A stretch of DNA of 64,000 bases from Ectocarpus siliculosus (taxonomy: Eukaryota; Sar; Phaeophyceae; Ectocarpales; Ectocarpaceae). A program made the position numbers and the translations under genes. The notes under the pieces are model-generated. The model saw only the letters and a program-made list of their open reading frames with translations, searched no databases and was not told the DNA's origin. The DNA is taken from the NCBI GenBank assembly GCA_000310025.1, contig FN648454.1, positions 136,717 to 200,716 on the forward strand, given 5' to 3'. Below, piece after piece: positions 21,800 through 33,737 of the stretch; position 1 is the first letter of the stretch, and each line of letters starts with the position of its first letter.

Positions 21800-22970
21800 C
21801 GTTACGGGCCACCCCGATGCTACACCAAACAGTCTTTCCCGAATGTCTTCCCAAATGATCGTACCACCTACGCACGAAGGGTTCGTTCAATCGAGGAAAT
21901 AGAGATATCGGTGGCCTAACGTCGGCCGGTTACAGGACGACAAGGTCGCAAATCTTGGGGCCTTGCTCTGCGTACACAGTAGGGTTTCACATGCTTTTGC
22001 GGGCTTCGCCCTCGAAGCAACGCCCAATTACCGCTGTCCCGGTATATCATTCACTGCCACATCAAACGATCGTCTCCGAGGAAGAGATGGCAAGTATACG
22101 AACGCGGTGTGTTCGAGAAGGGAGGGTGATTACTTGTGTTCAGAGCCATGCGAGCTGAAGTACATGCCGTGGCCGCCATGAACCAAACTCTGCGCTGGCA
22201 TGTATAATGGTGTACCCTTGGCAACATTGTGGTGCACTCCACGTGATGAAGGCGCCCTCATCATTTTCTCGCTGCGGTTTTCGTGGCCGTGGGGTGGGCC
22301 CACCACCCACAATTAACTCCGCGAGCCCCACCCACGAATGAATATGATCCAGCGTGCTTTTCCGGGAGACAAGAAGCGAAGGGCGTGTGCGTTCCTAGAT
22401 CGTAGTAGTGGGTGTGTGATGATGATGATTGGTGGTGGTATTGTATGTCGGTGTAGAGCAACTAAATTTTCGTTTCTCTGCGCGACAATGCGTCGCTTAC
22501 TCACCCCAAAAGTATCCCCAGATTTTCGCCGTTGGCGATGCAAATACGCTTTGTTTGCACGGTATGGCGCAACCGACGAGACAGGCGTGGTACAGGTCCG
22601 TACGGTCGGGTAGCTTAGGAAATCCTTTCGGGTAGTGATTGATTACACCGAACAGACGTTGATACTTGATAGTTTGGGCGTCCGCGCGTCGGTCTATGCA
22701 TAAGAATGATTAGTCGTCGAGCAGAAAGAATACATTCGGGTTTTTTGTTGTTGTTGTAACGGTCGAATTTCTGTAGGTCAGGCCTCATTTTCTGTCGGGA
22801 ACCCTGGGGCCACGAGTGTCAAAAATATGAGCCTTCGCGCCGTAGCTACAGTCAAGTAACGTGTGAGAGCCACAGAGCGCGCGAGAAAACGGAAGGACAG
22901 CAGCAGCCGCCCAACGTAGCGGCGGCGGCGGTTTAGCAAACAAAAAAGGACAGGACACACGGCCGTTAGG
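21800..22970. other. No supported gene
   Basis: A small palindromic GTGGGGTGGGCCCACCAC lies near 22,292-22,309. The remainder has only short frames on both strands without motifs. Confidence 0.4.
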
Positions 22971-23313
22971 CCTTGGAGGAAACCAGCGCGTCAGGCGTTC
23001 CTGACCTCCCAGAAAGGTGTGTGTTTTGCCACAGAATACGAACGAACGAGGCACTTGTTGTACATATTTTTCTTACCACTTGTTTTACATATTTTCTTTA
23101 CGAAGAACAAACAAATAAATCCGCCTCCTCCACAACGAGTCCAGTTGCAGATGTACAATTAACTTCAATCTTTGTTTATGACGATTTTTTTGTGGCCAAG
23201 GGCGTATTTTGCGACACGAATGAATACACTTGTGTGTGCTGGCAGTTGACAAGACAACCATTGATAGGTCTTGCACGATGTCCGACGCAGCTGGTTGCGC
23301 TCTGTACACAGAA

Positions 23314-23917
23314 CTACCGAACCGAGACATATCCGGGGCACTTCGCGTTTTGGCCTAGGGGCAGAGGACAGGGGGCTTCCGGAACATCATTCCAGATCGA
23401 GGGGCTTTTCATCGTTGCGTGCAACAGCTCCGATGGCACGCCAAAATTTGAAGTTGGGATATTTATCAAGGCATGCGCCGGATTCACTACAGCGCATGTC
23501 TGGCATTCACTCGCACCTTCCAATGAAGGACAGTAGCAACGGCGGGCATACATAGTCCACGATGAGTGAACCTTTGGAACAAGAAGCTCGATAGGCGTCC
23601 GCACGGTTTCTTGTAGTGGGTAGACAGAAAACCCGACCAGTACGAATAATAGCCGCTTACTCCCGGCGGTCCAGTTCACAATAATGGTCGTTGTGCTTTC
23701 ACTCAACGCCGACATACATGTGGCGATTCTCCAGTCGAAGGAACACTCATTTCCAGTTCTACAAGGTAACAAGAGTTTGAGAATAATAATCGCATTGCCA
23801 GAAAACGAATCGCTTCATTGAGTTTGGTCTTGCCTTGGCAAAAGACCTCCAGCCCGTTGTACTTACCGCAAATCAGTGTGAATTCCCAGAAACGACGATA
23901 CATGAACGAACCCGGCA
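23314..23917 (-). CDS. Possible two-exon gene fragment, unknown function
   Basis: A minus-strand frame of about 150 residues (23,765-23,314) contains FDWRIATCMSALSESTTT, IIVNWTAGSKRLLFVLVGF and VHSSWTMYARRCYCPSLEG, and ends at a stop. It is preceded by an acceptor (TTGTTACCTTGTAG) near 23,764. Upstream, a short exon candidate ends at a good GTAAGT donor at about 23,868; joining in the NAGFVHVSSFLG frame keeps phase. That upstream piece is the last unit of the 90-bp tandem array. The hydrophobic strand pattern is reminiscent of a beta-sandwich domain, but I do not recognise a family. A competing open frame on the plus strand (22,973-23,536) covers the same DNA and cannot be ruled out. Confidence 0.3.
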
Positions 23918-24360
23918 TTTAACATACAAGCGTGAGGCGGAAGAGCGACCGACGTTAAGCCGAACAAGAGTGAATATTCCCAAACATTGATACGTGAACC
24001 CGGTCTTCATGACAAATAGTCCTGAGGCAGAACATCTCCGGGCAGTTACAATGTGAGTGAATGTTCCAAAATAATGATAATCGGACCCGACATAAAAAGA
24101 AATATCGCGAGGCCGAAGGGCGCGCAGTTACCTAAAACGAGAGTGAATCTTCCCGATCAATGATACGCGAACCCGGCATCCATGACAAATAGTCGTGAGG
24201 CCGAAGGCTGCACCTACCGAGATAAGTATAATGAGTGTTAATCCTCCCAAATAATGATAGGTGAACCCGGCATTCATGACAAATGTTCCTGAGGCGGACG
24301 GGCACATCACCGGAGTAAAGTCAAATATGAGTAAATCCTCCCGAACAATGACAATCCGAC
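23870..24360. repeat. Tandem repeat, 86-95-bp unit, five to six copies
   Basis: The anchor GAGTGAATNTTCCC-AAT-ATGATA (N and dashes mark variable bases) recurs at about 23,876, 23,969, 24,056, 24,142, 24,234 and 24,329. It is followed by GAACCCGGCATTCATGACAA and CCTGAGGC-like blocks. On the minus strand each unit carries an ATGCCGGGTTC segment, and several units contain a GTAAGT, GTAACT or GTAGGT sequence at the same side, so the array looks like a row of exon-like modules. Confidence 0.8.
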
Positions 24361-24632
24361 CCGACAAAAAAACTAAAAGTAACACGATGCGGGATCTCGC
24401 ACCTCCGGAGTTTAACCTCAATCCCGTTCCATCTCGCGATTACAAACAGTACTGTGCCCAAGGGCCAGTGTCCCGTTACATGACCAAGGCGATCAACAAC
24501 CACGGACAGGTTCGAGTAAAAAGGCTTCACACGCGGGAGAAACTCCCTGAGCTTGAGCGGAAGTATAAAATGAAACAAATTCTTGAACACCAAAGAAACA
24601 AATGCTGTTCCAAGAGGGGAACGAATGAATGA
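24327..24632 (+). CDS. Small basic ORF of unknown function (about 101 aa)
   Basis: The frame is open from 24,261, but its first part lies inside the tandem repeat, so MSKSSRTMTIRPDKK at 24,327 is the likelier start. The protein is strongly basic, with RDYKQYCAQGPVSRYMTKAI and a lysine/arginine-rich helical tail (REKLPELERKYKMKQILEHQ). There is no membrane segment. It resembles small nucleic-acid-binding proteins only in charge. No family is recognised. Confidence 0.3.
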   Translation: MSKSSRTMTIRPDKKTKSNTMRDLAPPEFNLNPVPSRDYKQYCAQGPVSRYMTKAINNHGQVRVKRLHTREKLPELERKYKMKQILEHQRNKCCSKRGTNE

Positions 24633-24737
24633 AAAACAAACAGCATAAGGGCAACACCACCAAGGGCAAACAACGTCGACGGCGCAGTCTCCGAAACGGG
24701 ATACACAAGACACGACCCAAACCTTGTACCCAACAAC

Positions 24738-24968
24738 ATGGAGGATTCAACATTCGAAAATATCTGTCAAGAGATAAAACAGGTCCGGTACGCACATAGA
24801 ACGGAGACACCCCAAACGTTCACGACGGGGCTCACCACACACCACTCTGAACCGAAAACAGGCCAAGCTTCCACCACCACAAACGCACGAAAACGAGGGC
24901 AGCCCAACAACAGGACGAGTCACACCCCGTCTAGGGTAGGCGGGTTGGTGCACCTGCTGTACATGTAG
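24738..24968 (+). CDS. Small ORF, unknown, overlapping end to end with a host gene
   Basis: A 76-residue frame starts MEDSTFENICQEIKQVRYAH and becomes Thr/Arg/Asn-rich. It ends 2 bp short of the stop codon of the coiled-coil gene on the other strand. The N-terminus looks protein-like, while the second half is low complexity. Function is unknown, and it may be chance. Confidence 0.2.
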   Translation: MEDSTFENICQEIKQVRYAHRTETPQTFTTGLTTHHSEPKTGQASTTTNARKRGQPNNRTSHTPSRVGGLVHLLYM

Positions 24969-24969
24969 T

Positions 24970-27900
24970 CTAGGCGTCATCCTCCTCCCTGTCGACGTCC
25001 CCCTCGTCGCCGTCATCGTCGGCCTTCTTCCCCTCCACCGCCTCGCCCGCGCCAGCCGTGTCCGTGTCGTTCTCACCGGCTTCCATGCCCGCCATGTTGC
25101 CGTCGCTTGTGGTATCACTGCTATCGCTATCACTGTCGCTGCTGCTGCTGCTGATGCTGCGCCAGCGCCGTTAGATGGCACCACTGAGTTGTCGTCGTTC
25201 TCGAATCCCTGTTGAGCGAAAAGGGCATCAGGAATTGGCGGTCAGTACGGGTGCCAGCTCCAGGAGAGGTGGGGGGTACTCCTTGCGTGCTCGCCTTAAG
25301 AATATGGCCATTTGGCGTGGAACTTCCGGAGGACAGACGCGTTCTCAAACTCTTACTCCACCGCTTTGCCTTCGCCGGTCAGTGTGTTCGTACTTCCACA
25401 TTTAATGTCGACAGCTACTGTAGCTCTGCTCCACATGGACCTTGGCGTTACGCGATATTTCTATAGTAGGACCTCTGCTTCGGTCCAATTCTGATTTCCA
25501 ATGTGTATGTTCCTGTATGTAGGAGGACTATGGGTGCTTTGGCGTTTCTTCCCACAACGTTGCAAGTTTTGACGGCCGTACGGGCACGAGCACCCCTTCT
25601 CAAACCCAGGTCATCAGAAGCAGGCCAACATCCAACAACAATATCAAAAACAACAACGACCAAAGAAAAAAAAAATCGCGAAGAGCAAGCTGCGCTCATG
25701 CACGATACCTTTGGACCGACCAACTCACCGCGCCATCGCAGCTGCAGAGGGTGGGCAGCTGCTGTGCAATCATTCGCATTTCCTTGAATCGGGCGCTATT
25801 GTAGGACATACAAACACGCAGCGGGGGGTGCGTGGAGGAGACGCAAGGGGTGGGGTCTATTATAGGTATGAATCCTAGAGTCACTCATTTTGCCTAGTCA
25901 AGCGCAGCATGCATGTTGAAAACAAAGCATTCTCTGCGAAAATGACTCTCAATCAAGAATGACACAGTCTTGTCGAGGCAGCCATAGTAGATGTTGCATA
26001 CCACAGAGATGTTGCAGGCAGCGGGCGGGATACCCCTGAACAATCAGCCCTTACCACGCACAGAAAATTCGGCGGTCTTGCGAAATTTCTGAAATTTAAG
26101 AAAAAGAGCGAACGGCGCCTGCTGATTGGATGGTGCAGACAGTTCCATCCCTGGGTGCAAGTGCAAAGCTGCCTTCCCACTTGAGCCGTCTCTTGTCTAT
26201 AATCCCTATCAATTGTCCCCTCGATGCGAGGGGACACGAGGGGACATTTGATAGGGATTGTAGACAGCAACTGGCGGGAGCGTGGTAAACGGGGCACGGA
26301 AAGGAAGTTTTCAAGATATTTATCTAGGTTGCTTGGTGCCTCCTATCAACGGTGGTCTAGGTACTTCTTCCGCGCTTGCCCCTAGTAGCGCTTTCCACCC
26401 AAGGGTAAACAGACGCGGCGCAACTTCGCTGTTGGACCGGCGGCGTAATCGCCCCGCGATTCGACCTGTTCATTACCCTCATACTCCTCCACTCTACAAG
26501 GCATCCATACTAGACTAGAGTCGTCCCTGTGTACCCTGGCACCCCCCTGGTCGAGTAGTGCAAAGGAGGAGACAATCATGCCAATCTTCGCGAGGTAAAG
26601 CAGGTGAAGAAGATGGGGACAAAAAGTGTCCCCAAAAGGCGATCCAGCCCTAAAGGGGTTAAGGGTGGCCATACATCGGATCGAACCGGGTACGGAACGC
26701 AGCAGGCAACATCAACCAACACACACCAACAAGGAGGCAGGCAGGCAGACAGGCAGGCAGACAACCGACGAATAAAAGGCAACGAGAGCAAAGCCAACAG
26801 CAAAACCACAAAACAAACAACACATTGACGACAAGACACCGATCACCTTCGACTCCGACAAAATCTGCCATGTATTCTTATCCACCCTCGAAATCGACCA
26901 CGCACAAACCCCATTGTAGACGTCATCGCTCAAGCCATCCCGGTCGACCATGCTGAATCGATACCGTGCGACGAGGTCGGAAGCTTCTTCACTCGAGACA
27001 ACTACCCCCGCTTGCGAGATCATGTCCTCGTAGAGAGAGGAAAGGTCCGGAGATAGAGAGTCCAGTGACATGAGGTCCGCGGCAAATTCCTCGTAAGCCG
27101 TCATGGTCCCATTCGCCTACGTCAAGTGAGAGCCGTGCCGATGAAACAATCGAGAGACAAGGGTGGGGTGGGATTACCGAGTAGCTCTGTCGATAGCTCT
27201 TGGGGGGACGGGCTTCGGTTTTCACGGTACGCTTTCAGCACCTACTCCTGACTGACATGTGCGTCAAAGGTGCAGCCCCAGTGTGCAGGTGACGTCGAGT
27301 CTCACTCTCCCCCGCCCCCCGTTCGATCTACCAACACACCCTTCGTCATCGCTAAACTACATCTATTTGGATATCCAAAAAAGTGCTGCAGTGACCGAAA
27401 ACGCTAGGAACGGGATTGATCCCCTTTCCCCCTTGCCCGGAGTACGCAAACCGGCGGTGGCGTTTACTTCTTCCGTAAAGATCGCGAAAGTACATACCAC
27501 CAGCGACGGCACACACACGGACGGCGGTACCATTGATTTAAGTCACACGCTCGGGCACACGTTGGTTTAGCGGATGCTCACATCGCTGTAGCAGGCAATA
27601 AGGTCATCCTTGACCCAGTTCACCCTCTCTTCGGTCTCGGCCTCACGACCCGCCGCCTCTGCCTTCGCAGCCTCGCATCTCGATACCTCTTCCACGAGGG
27701 TAGACGAGGTCGTCAACACCAGTCGCTGCACGGCCTCCAAGTGCGATCTACAGTGCAACGCGCGGCATTAGAGCGGCCGGGGTGTGTGCGGCGGGGTGTG
27801 TGGGGGGGGGTGCCATGACTGCAACATCAAATCACGACACAGAAACCTTTGTGTTTCTGGATGAAAATCCCGTGCAGTTGCGATACGCGTCATCGAGACG

Positions 27901-30900
27901 GCAAGAGAACACCGCAACAACAACCACCACAACCATCACCAAGCACACGCAACGAACCTAACGGCAATCACCATAACCGCGCCAACGGAAACCTGCCACT
28001 CCTGTGCTTCCCATTTGCGATCGATGGCACGCCAACACGCACCGGACCATTGGATAGCCTGCGAGCGAGCCCCAGCGGTCTTCGCTGTCAAAAGCCGGCG
28101 TGACACGGAGCACCGCTCCCTGAGCAACGTGGGCCAGGCTGTCGATGACCAACGCCTTCTCAGACACGTTGTTGGCCAGAGCGAGGGCGACCGCGAGAGC
28201 ACGGGAGTCCAGGTCCTCGATGTCGGCACCGTAGGACTCAGTGATTGCGCGAGCCTCGTCCACCTTCGTCAGTACATCGAGTGGCGACAGTCGACACGGT
28301 GCAGCGGAGGAAGGGCGGGTGAGCGAGAGATGGGGGATAAAAAGGGTTGCCGTGTGGGTGATTCTCTTCGGGCCAGGATACGATACAGACCCCAGTAACA
28401 ATGCCGCCATGCATGTATCACTGTCGAGAGTCCTTGTGGTCAGTTGCTTACATTGCTCCGACACAAGGTCAGGTCGTCCTCCAGCTCGTTCCTCATGTCG
28501 TTGCCCACGTCCAGAAGGCACTGGAGCTCCATCTCACGGTGCCGAGCTTTGGACTCATCGACCTGGCACCTCTTTGTCGACGCATCGACCATCCTCGTGA
28601 CGGCATCCAGGCGGGTGCTGAACACATCCGAAGCATGGAGGGAAGGGGGCGCGTGGGCTTAGCCGTTGTTGCATCCCGGCTACCGTATTTTCGATCGGGA
28701 GACAATTGTGAGACAAATTGGGATGTGACGCCGGGTAACGGGCACGTCAATACGGATGCCAACCGGGGGTGGGAGAGAAAATCCGCTTGGCTGTGATCCT
28801 ACGGTGATTATCTCATGGATGAACAATCGGAGGAGTCGGGGGCGTAAACTTGGTACATAGGGGGTTCAGTGAGACCTCCTCAATATATAAAGGTATACCG
28901 TTTACCACGTTGCCGACAGTACCATGACCCTTTCGTCATCGTCCACTACAACACCAACATCAGCGGGGTCGACAATCGTCACCACCATCATCATCGATAC
29001 ATCAACAAACCGGCCGACCATCAAAACAACAGCATGGCAGTACAAGCACGCTGAAGAGCTACTGTAACTTACCACGTCCTCTCAGCCGCTTCGTGGGACG
29101 CCGAGCGGTCGTTAACGCCCAGCTTCGCTACGTCCACAGCGGGGCAAGTCACGGGCTCGAGGAAGTGTCCCTCGTTCGTCCTCTCGGCCGCGAAGAGCGA
29201 GACATCGACGGACGCGCTGTCGGTGTCGGATAGATCTTGCTCCCAGGACTCCAGCTCCTCCCGAACGGCCAGCGTGGATGCTCGAGACATGGCCGCTTCT
29301 TGCTGCGAAACATCGAGCTCACCCACGACCAGGCGGAGGGCGAGCTGCGATCGCTCCGACTCTCTCTGGGCCGCCAGCTGCTGCTCGGCGACGGTCTCTG
29401 TGAGGGCGGCGATGGCGCCCTCGGCGGTGTCCAGCTTTTCGACGAGGTCGCCCTCGGTCCTCGCCCACGTCTCGCGGTCGGAGGCGGCAGATTCTTCGAC
29501 GTAGTCGATCGTGGCTCGGAGCGCCCCCGCCTCCTCACGCAAGTACTGCATCTGAGCACCCGCCAAGTTACGGTCCGCCTCGGACTTGGCCCGCTCCGTC
29601 CTGATCACGTCCGCTTGGGCAGAGGAAAACACATCCTTCCTGTGTACCGTCCTCTGAAGGTTCTCGAAGGTGTTCCTCAGCATGACAATTTCCGCCTTCA
29701 AGGCGTTGGAGCGCCTCTGGTCGTCACGTGGGTGGACAAGAGGCAGCGAGGGGGAGAGGACATGGGAAGATGGGGTGATGTTTGGGGGATCTGGTAGAGG
29801 AGGCACGTCGAGGAGGTACATCGAAGGATTGCCTTGGGTTCTAGGCACGAGGGAAAACGGGCTCTGGATACACAAAACCCGACAACATCGCTCCAACATT
29901 TCTACGCATTGAGTTCAACTCAATACGGCGGAATCTCGAGCTACATCGTCAACTACCCCCGGGATTTGGCGCCTTTAGAACCGCTGAGCTCACTCCCTCC
30001 CCCTACGGCACACGAACCGCTTGGCTCCAAGCAACACTGTAAACTCAAATATACACCAATCAAGGTCAACCACTCAACCACTCGAGGAGTTCTCGAGAAC
30101 TGGGGGACACGTGTCTCAGGGCTTTTCTCCTTGTACTGTTGTATATCAATGCACCATTCGGCATATGACAGGCGGGATAGAACTTACCGCAGCATCCAGC
30201 GAAGTGGTCGAGACGTAGTCGACGACGACGCCGGGAAGTCTCCTATCCAATAAAATGAAAGGGGGAACGGGATGCATGCAAGAAGGCACGGACAAACGTT
30301 GTGAGACTCTGCATCTAAGAACTGATAGTGCTCCAGTTGTGCTTGTGAGAATCGCACGAAGCCTGCACAGTCGGGAATGGCCCGTGGCGCCATCTCACCT
30401 CAGAATACGGACCAAATATACCGCCTTGGAAGTATTGGCCACAATACACGGACAATCTTTCAAGGCCTTACTTGGGGGTGCTACGCGAAAAAAAAGAAAA
30501 GGCGGGAGGGAATCGCTTCGAAAATGCACCAGTCCCACAGCCCTATAACCGAGAGACCCAAGCATGCAGGGAGTATTTCAAACTGAGGTATGGTATTTAT
30601 TGCCCGCTCCTTTTCGGGGCGACGGATGACTATTCGGTCTCACACCACATGCCATCAGTGATAAAAACCAACACACATGACGGAAGACGAGCACAGCATC
30701 GGCACATATCTCTCACCTAAAGAATACGAGGACTCTCTCTTGCTGGTCCTGTTTCGCTACAACCATCTCCGCCTCGTCGATGGCGACGGAGCGGAAGCCC
30801 TTCGTGGCGGCCTCCTCCACCAGCTCACGGATAGTGTCGACGCTAGCTACCAGAGGGGGAGCTCTTGATCGCCTTTGCCAGCTTGTTCATGAAGCGCTTC

Positions 30901-30905
30901 TCGCC
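24970..30905 (-). CDS. Multi-exon coiled-coil protein of unknown function
   Basis: Reading leftward, exon candidates with GT/AG borders are 30,905-30,717, 30,242-30,188, 29,717-29,073, 28,617-28,452, 28,263 to about 28,087, 27,747-27,582, 27,116-26,910 and a last acidic exon 25,156-24,970. Phases agree at five consecutive joins tested. The link into the last exon does not keep phase and probably lacks an exon. The 645-nt exon encodes a long coiled coil (QRTVHRKDVFSSAQADVIRT, LREEAGALRATIDYVEE). The last exon is Ser/Asp/Glu-rich and ends GDEGDVDREEDDA. The 166-nt exons at 28,617 and 27,747, and the exons that follow each, are homologous. In the first exon the frame carrying KRFMNKLAKAIKSS must slip by one base in a C5 run to continue into DTIRELVEEAATKGF, which is an indel, an assembly error or a sign of decay. 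Probably structural or cytoskeletal by inference. Confidence 0.55.
25450..26900. other. Probable intron or intergenic sequence, no gene
   Basis: The stretch separates the acidic last exon from the exon at 26,910. Apart from a hairpin at 26,194-26,266 and a short GCAGGCAGGCAGACA-rich run near 26,733-26,762, no coding stretch is convincing. Confidence 0.35.
26194..26266. repeat. Hairpin with 30-bp arms
   Basis: TGTCTATAATCCCTATCAAT and the following ten bases (26,194-26,223) pair with 26,237-26,266, with two mismatches. The 13-base loop repeats part of the arm (GAGGGGACAC). It could be a tiny foldback element or a MITE remnant within the intron. Confidence 0.7.
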
Positions 30906-32314
30906 CTGAACGAAAAGGAAATGCATACATACATAGTGGATCGAACGAGGGGGAGAGGGGGAGAATTTGATATTTGTCCAATGTCATACAATAGAAGAGG
31001 CAACAACGACGAATATATGGTGCGTGTGTATGCATCCATCTATCTTGTGTCGATTATCTTGGGGGGGCGGGCGGAAAAAAAGGCGAGGAAATACGCATAG
31101 ACTACAGAATTTTAATTCCCTGAGAGCTTTCGTTCTTTCAGGCTTCGTTCGGAGTCTCAATCTAACTGTGGTTGATGCTTTCACTGTTGTTCTCTGGGCC
31201 TCTCGTCTGATTGCAGCAGGGCACAGACACGTGCATTTGACAATAATTATGGTGGTCTCCACAATATTCAAAAATTCAAATTTCAAATATTCTGCAAGTG
31301 CCCAAAACAACGAAACATTTCTAATTGTTCATGAAGACGTTCGACGGTACTGCCGAAAGTGGAGGGGCCAAACCCTCCTGCTGCTACTCTCCGATCCATG
31401 CTATAACAATTCGATCCCCGTGCCGATGTGCAATATATAAGTTCAAACAATATCGTTCTTGAGGATTTTCTCGCACGAAAAACATTGAATCCAGGTGTGG
31501 TGACAGCCATCTATCCGATCAGTACCCAGTACCAACGATTAGATTAAATTCTGCCGTTTTTCCAGTCATCTACATTATAGTATTTTTTGGTGAAATATTT
31601 CATGGAAGTCCATGGAAGTCCATGGACGTCCAATGTGACACAGGCCAGGGGCGCTACTCTCCTCTTTCCCGCTGGGGGATACTGCTACAGTAGGTGTTTC
31701 AGAAAGCCCGTGGGGATTTTGGTTTCGTATGTAGCTCTCAGAATTTCCGAGACTGCTGCGGCATGAAAGCTGACGACAGAGGATTGGAGGCGGATGAAAC
31801 TCAGCCGCCGGTGGCGGAAAGAGCAGAATCGGCATGACGTGAGGGCAGATTCCTACCAACAAAGAAGTATCCTCTTCGCACCAACCGCCATGGTGGAGAA
31901 GCCTCGAACCTCGTTTTTAAACTTACTCGCTGCTGATTACTCTGCGTACGTCTGCCTAGATGCTCATTTCTTGCCTCGCGCGAAATCACCTGTGTGTACT
32001 TTGTTTGCTTGCCCGGGCGGGTATTATTGGGAGTCTGGTCCCGTCCCGTACAAGATCCGAAGCCGAACGTCTTCGCGTGGCGACTCGCAGTGGCACTGCT
32101 GTCACCGGTAGTTTCGATGCTCTCGAACTCAGATGCACGCTACAAGCAGGATCCCGATCGGTGTAGTGTGCTGAGTGACGGCAGGGCAAGAGTGAGCGTG
32201 TGTGGGCCCACAAAGCGCTCACGGGGGGTTTCAGAAAATGCGAAGATCGGAGAAGATCGCCCCCCCACCCTCAGCATTTGGGTCAACATCAAGGGGAGAG
32301 CAGGCGGAGAGAAT

Positions 32315-32385
<71 letters not shown>

Positions 32386-33737
32386 CACCCGACTATATTG
32401 TAGACCAAAACATGGATTGAACAGTGTAAAACAGAGTTTCCTCCGATGATCTGGTCGGTCAAGGGCTGACCCTACATGGTAACGGTGAGACGCCGAGCTA
32501 TCAAAGGGCGGTCTAGAAAAATTACAACCGCAACCTACGAAGAGGACATTGAAAGGCGTCGAGTAATTCCAGAGGCAGTTGCGCGGAAACTGAGACCAGG
32601 TGTAGTGTGCAGTACAAATTTCAGGTGTACTCCGATCTGCCGTACGGAGAGCATAGTGTCGGGTAGGGCGTGCAACTCGGATGCCCTAGTCACTGTGCGC
32701 ATGTTCGTTGAAACGCCAGCGGCTGCACCTCCAAGTCTACTGAGGAACCTAATTGTTTCGGCCTCTGCGTGAAATCACTGTTGTGCCCATCTAATGAGTC
32801 GCACAAGGGTTCGACTCAATGGCGCCGGGCAAGAAGGAGCACTAAGCTTGAAGCGATGCCTAGGCATGTCAAGAACACAGCGAGCTGCCCACGCCTGAGG
32901 GTCGTGCGACAAAACATAGTTACCGCAGTACACGACTTGACCTCTTTCGGAGAACGGGCACCTAGTGGACACCAGAGTCACCCAGATCACGGAACATCAA
33001 CATTGACAACGGGGGTATTAATGTCGCGTAGGGCAGTCAATTCCACAATACTGGTGTGTCCTCCAATTCCTTCGCAATCGATAGCGGAGACGCCCAAAAC
33101 AATTTTTTTTTACAACTTTGTCGCCAGCGAAAGCGCATGATACCTACTCGACGCATGCATGCCGGCTGTGGCCCATGCTGTCGATCTTCTTGAGAGTAGT
33201 CAAGGCCTCCCGTACCCTACTTCAAAACCCAACGACAAGCGCCATCGCCCCGTGCTTAAAGACCTCCAACAACACCGGCCTGTAGAAAAAAACAGCAAAC
33301 ACCACCCTCGCAAAACATTGCATCCACCAGGGTCGACCTCACCGTACCCCCACTGCTGTAGCTGGCACCGATACTTCAGCGCATGCCGTTTCCCTCAATC
33401 CCACCGTAAACCAAGCACACGGCTGTGCCCGCCACATATTTCTTGTCAGTCAAATTATCGCATGGCGTGGTGGATGCGCAGCTATTGGAACATTACACAA
33501 CGGCTCCCATAATATACGTCACGGAATGGTTACGCCGGCCATTACCACCTTCTCCATCACGAAAAGGTTCGACCCCGCCGTCCATATGCGAAACACCACT
33601 CCTTTCGACACCCCGATGGATATACACCAATGAACCCTATTCACAGAAATGAAAGGCTTACACCTCCGCCTCTTCGTCACTCAGAGCCCATCAAGAATCG
33701 CCACCACCAACCGAAACCTCCAACCCGAATTCGAACC
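30906..33737. other. Gene-poor stretch, intron or intergenic
   Basis: No secure gene is present. Two plus-strand frames (32,476-32,772 and 32,769-33,140) are open for about 100 residues each and end alike (IVSASA and VASESA); their DNA is weakly similar about 365 bp apart, which suggests an old tandem duplication. A run of GTCCATGGA direct repeats lies at 31,606-31,632. Confidence 0.35.
32317..32382. repeat. (GA)n microsatellite
   Basis: This is an uninterrupted GA dinucleotide run of about 66 bp. Frames reading Glu-Arg or Leu-Ser repeats across it are artefacts. Confidence 0.97.

Noticed and set aside
22973-23536. A 187-codon plus-strand ORF opposite the 23.3-23.8 kb exon
   Set aside because: Not fully excluded, but it has no splice context, while the minus strand has an acceptor, a donor and a stop in consistent order.
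32140-32449. Glu-Arg and Ser-Leu repeat proteins
   Set aside because: They are translations of the (GA)n microsatellite.
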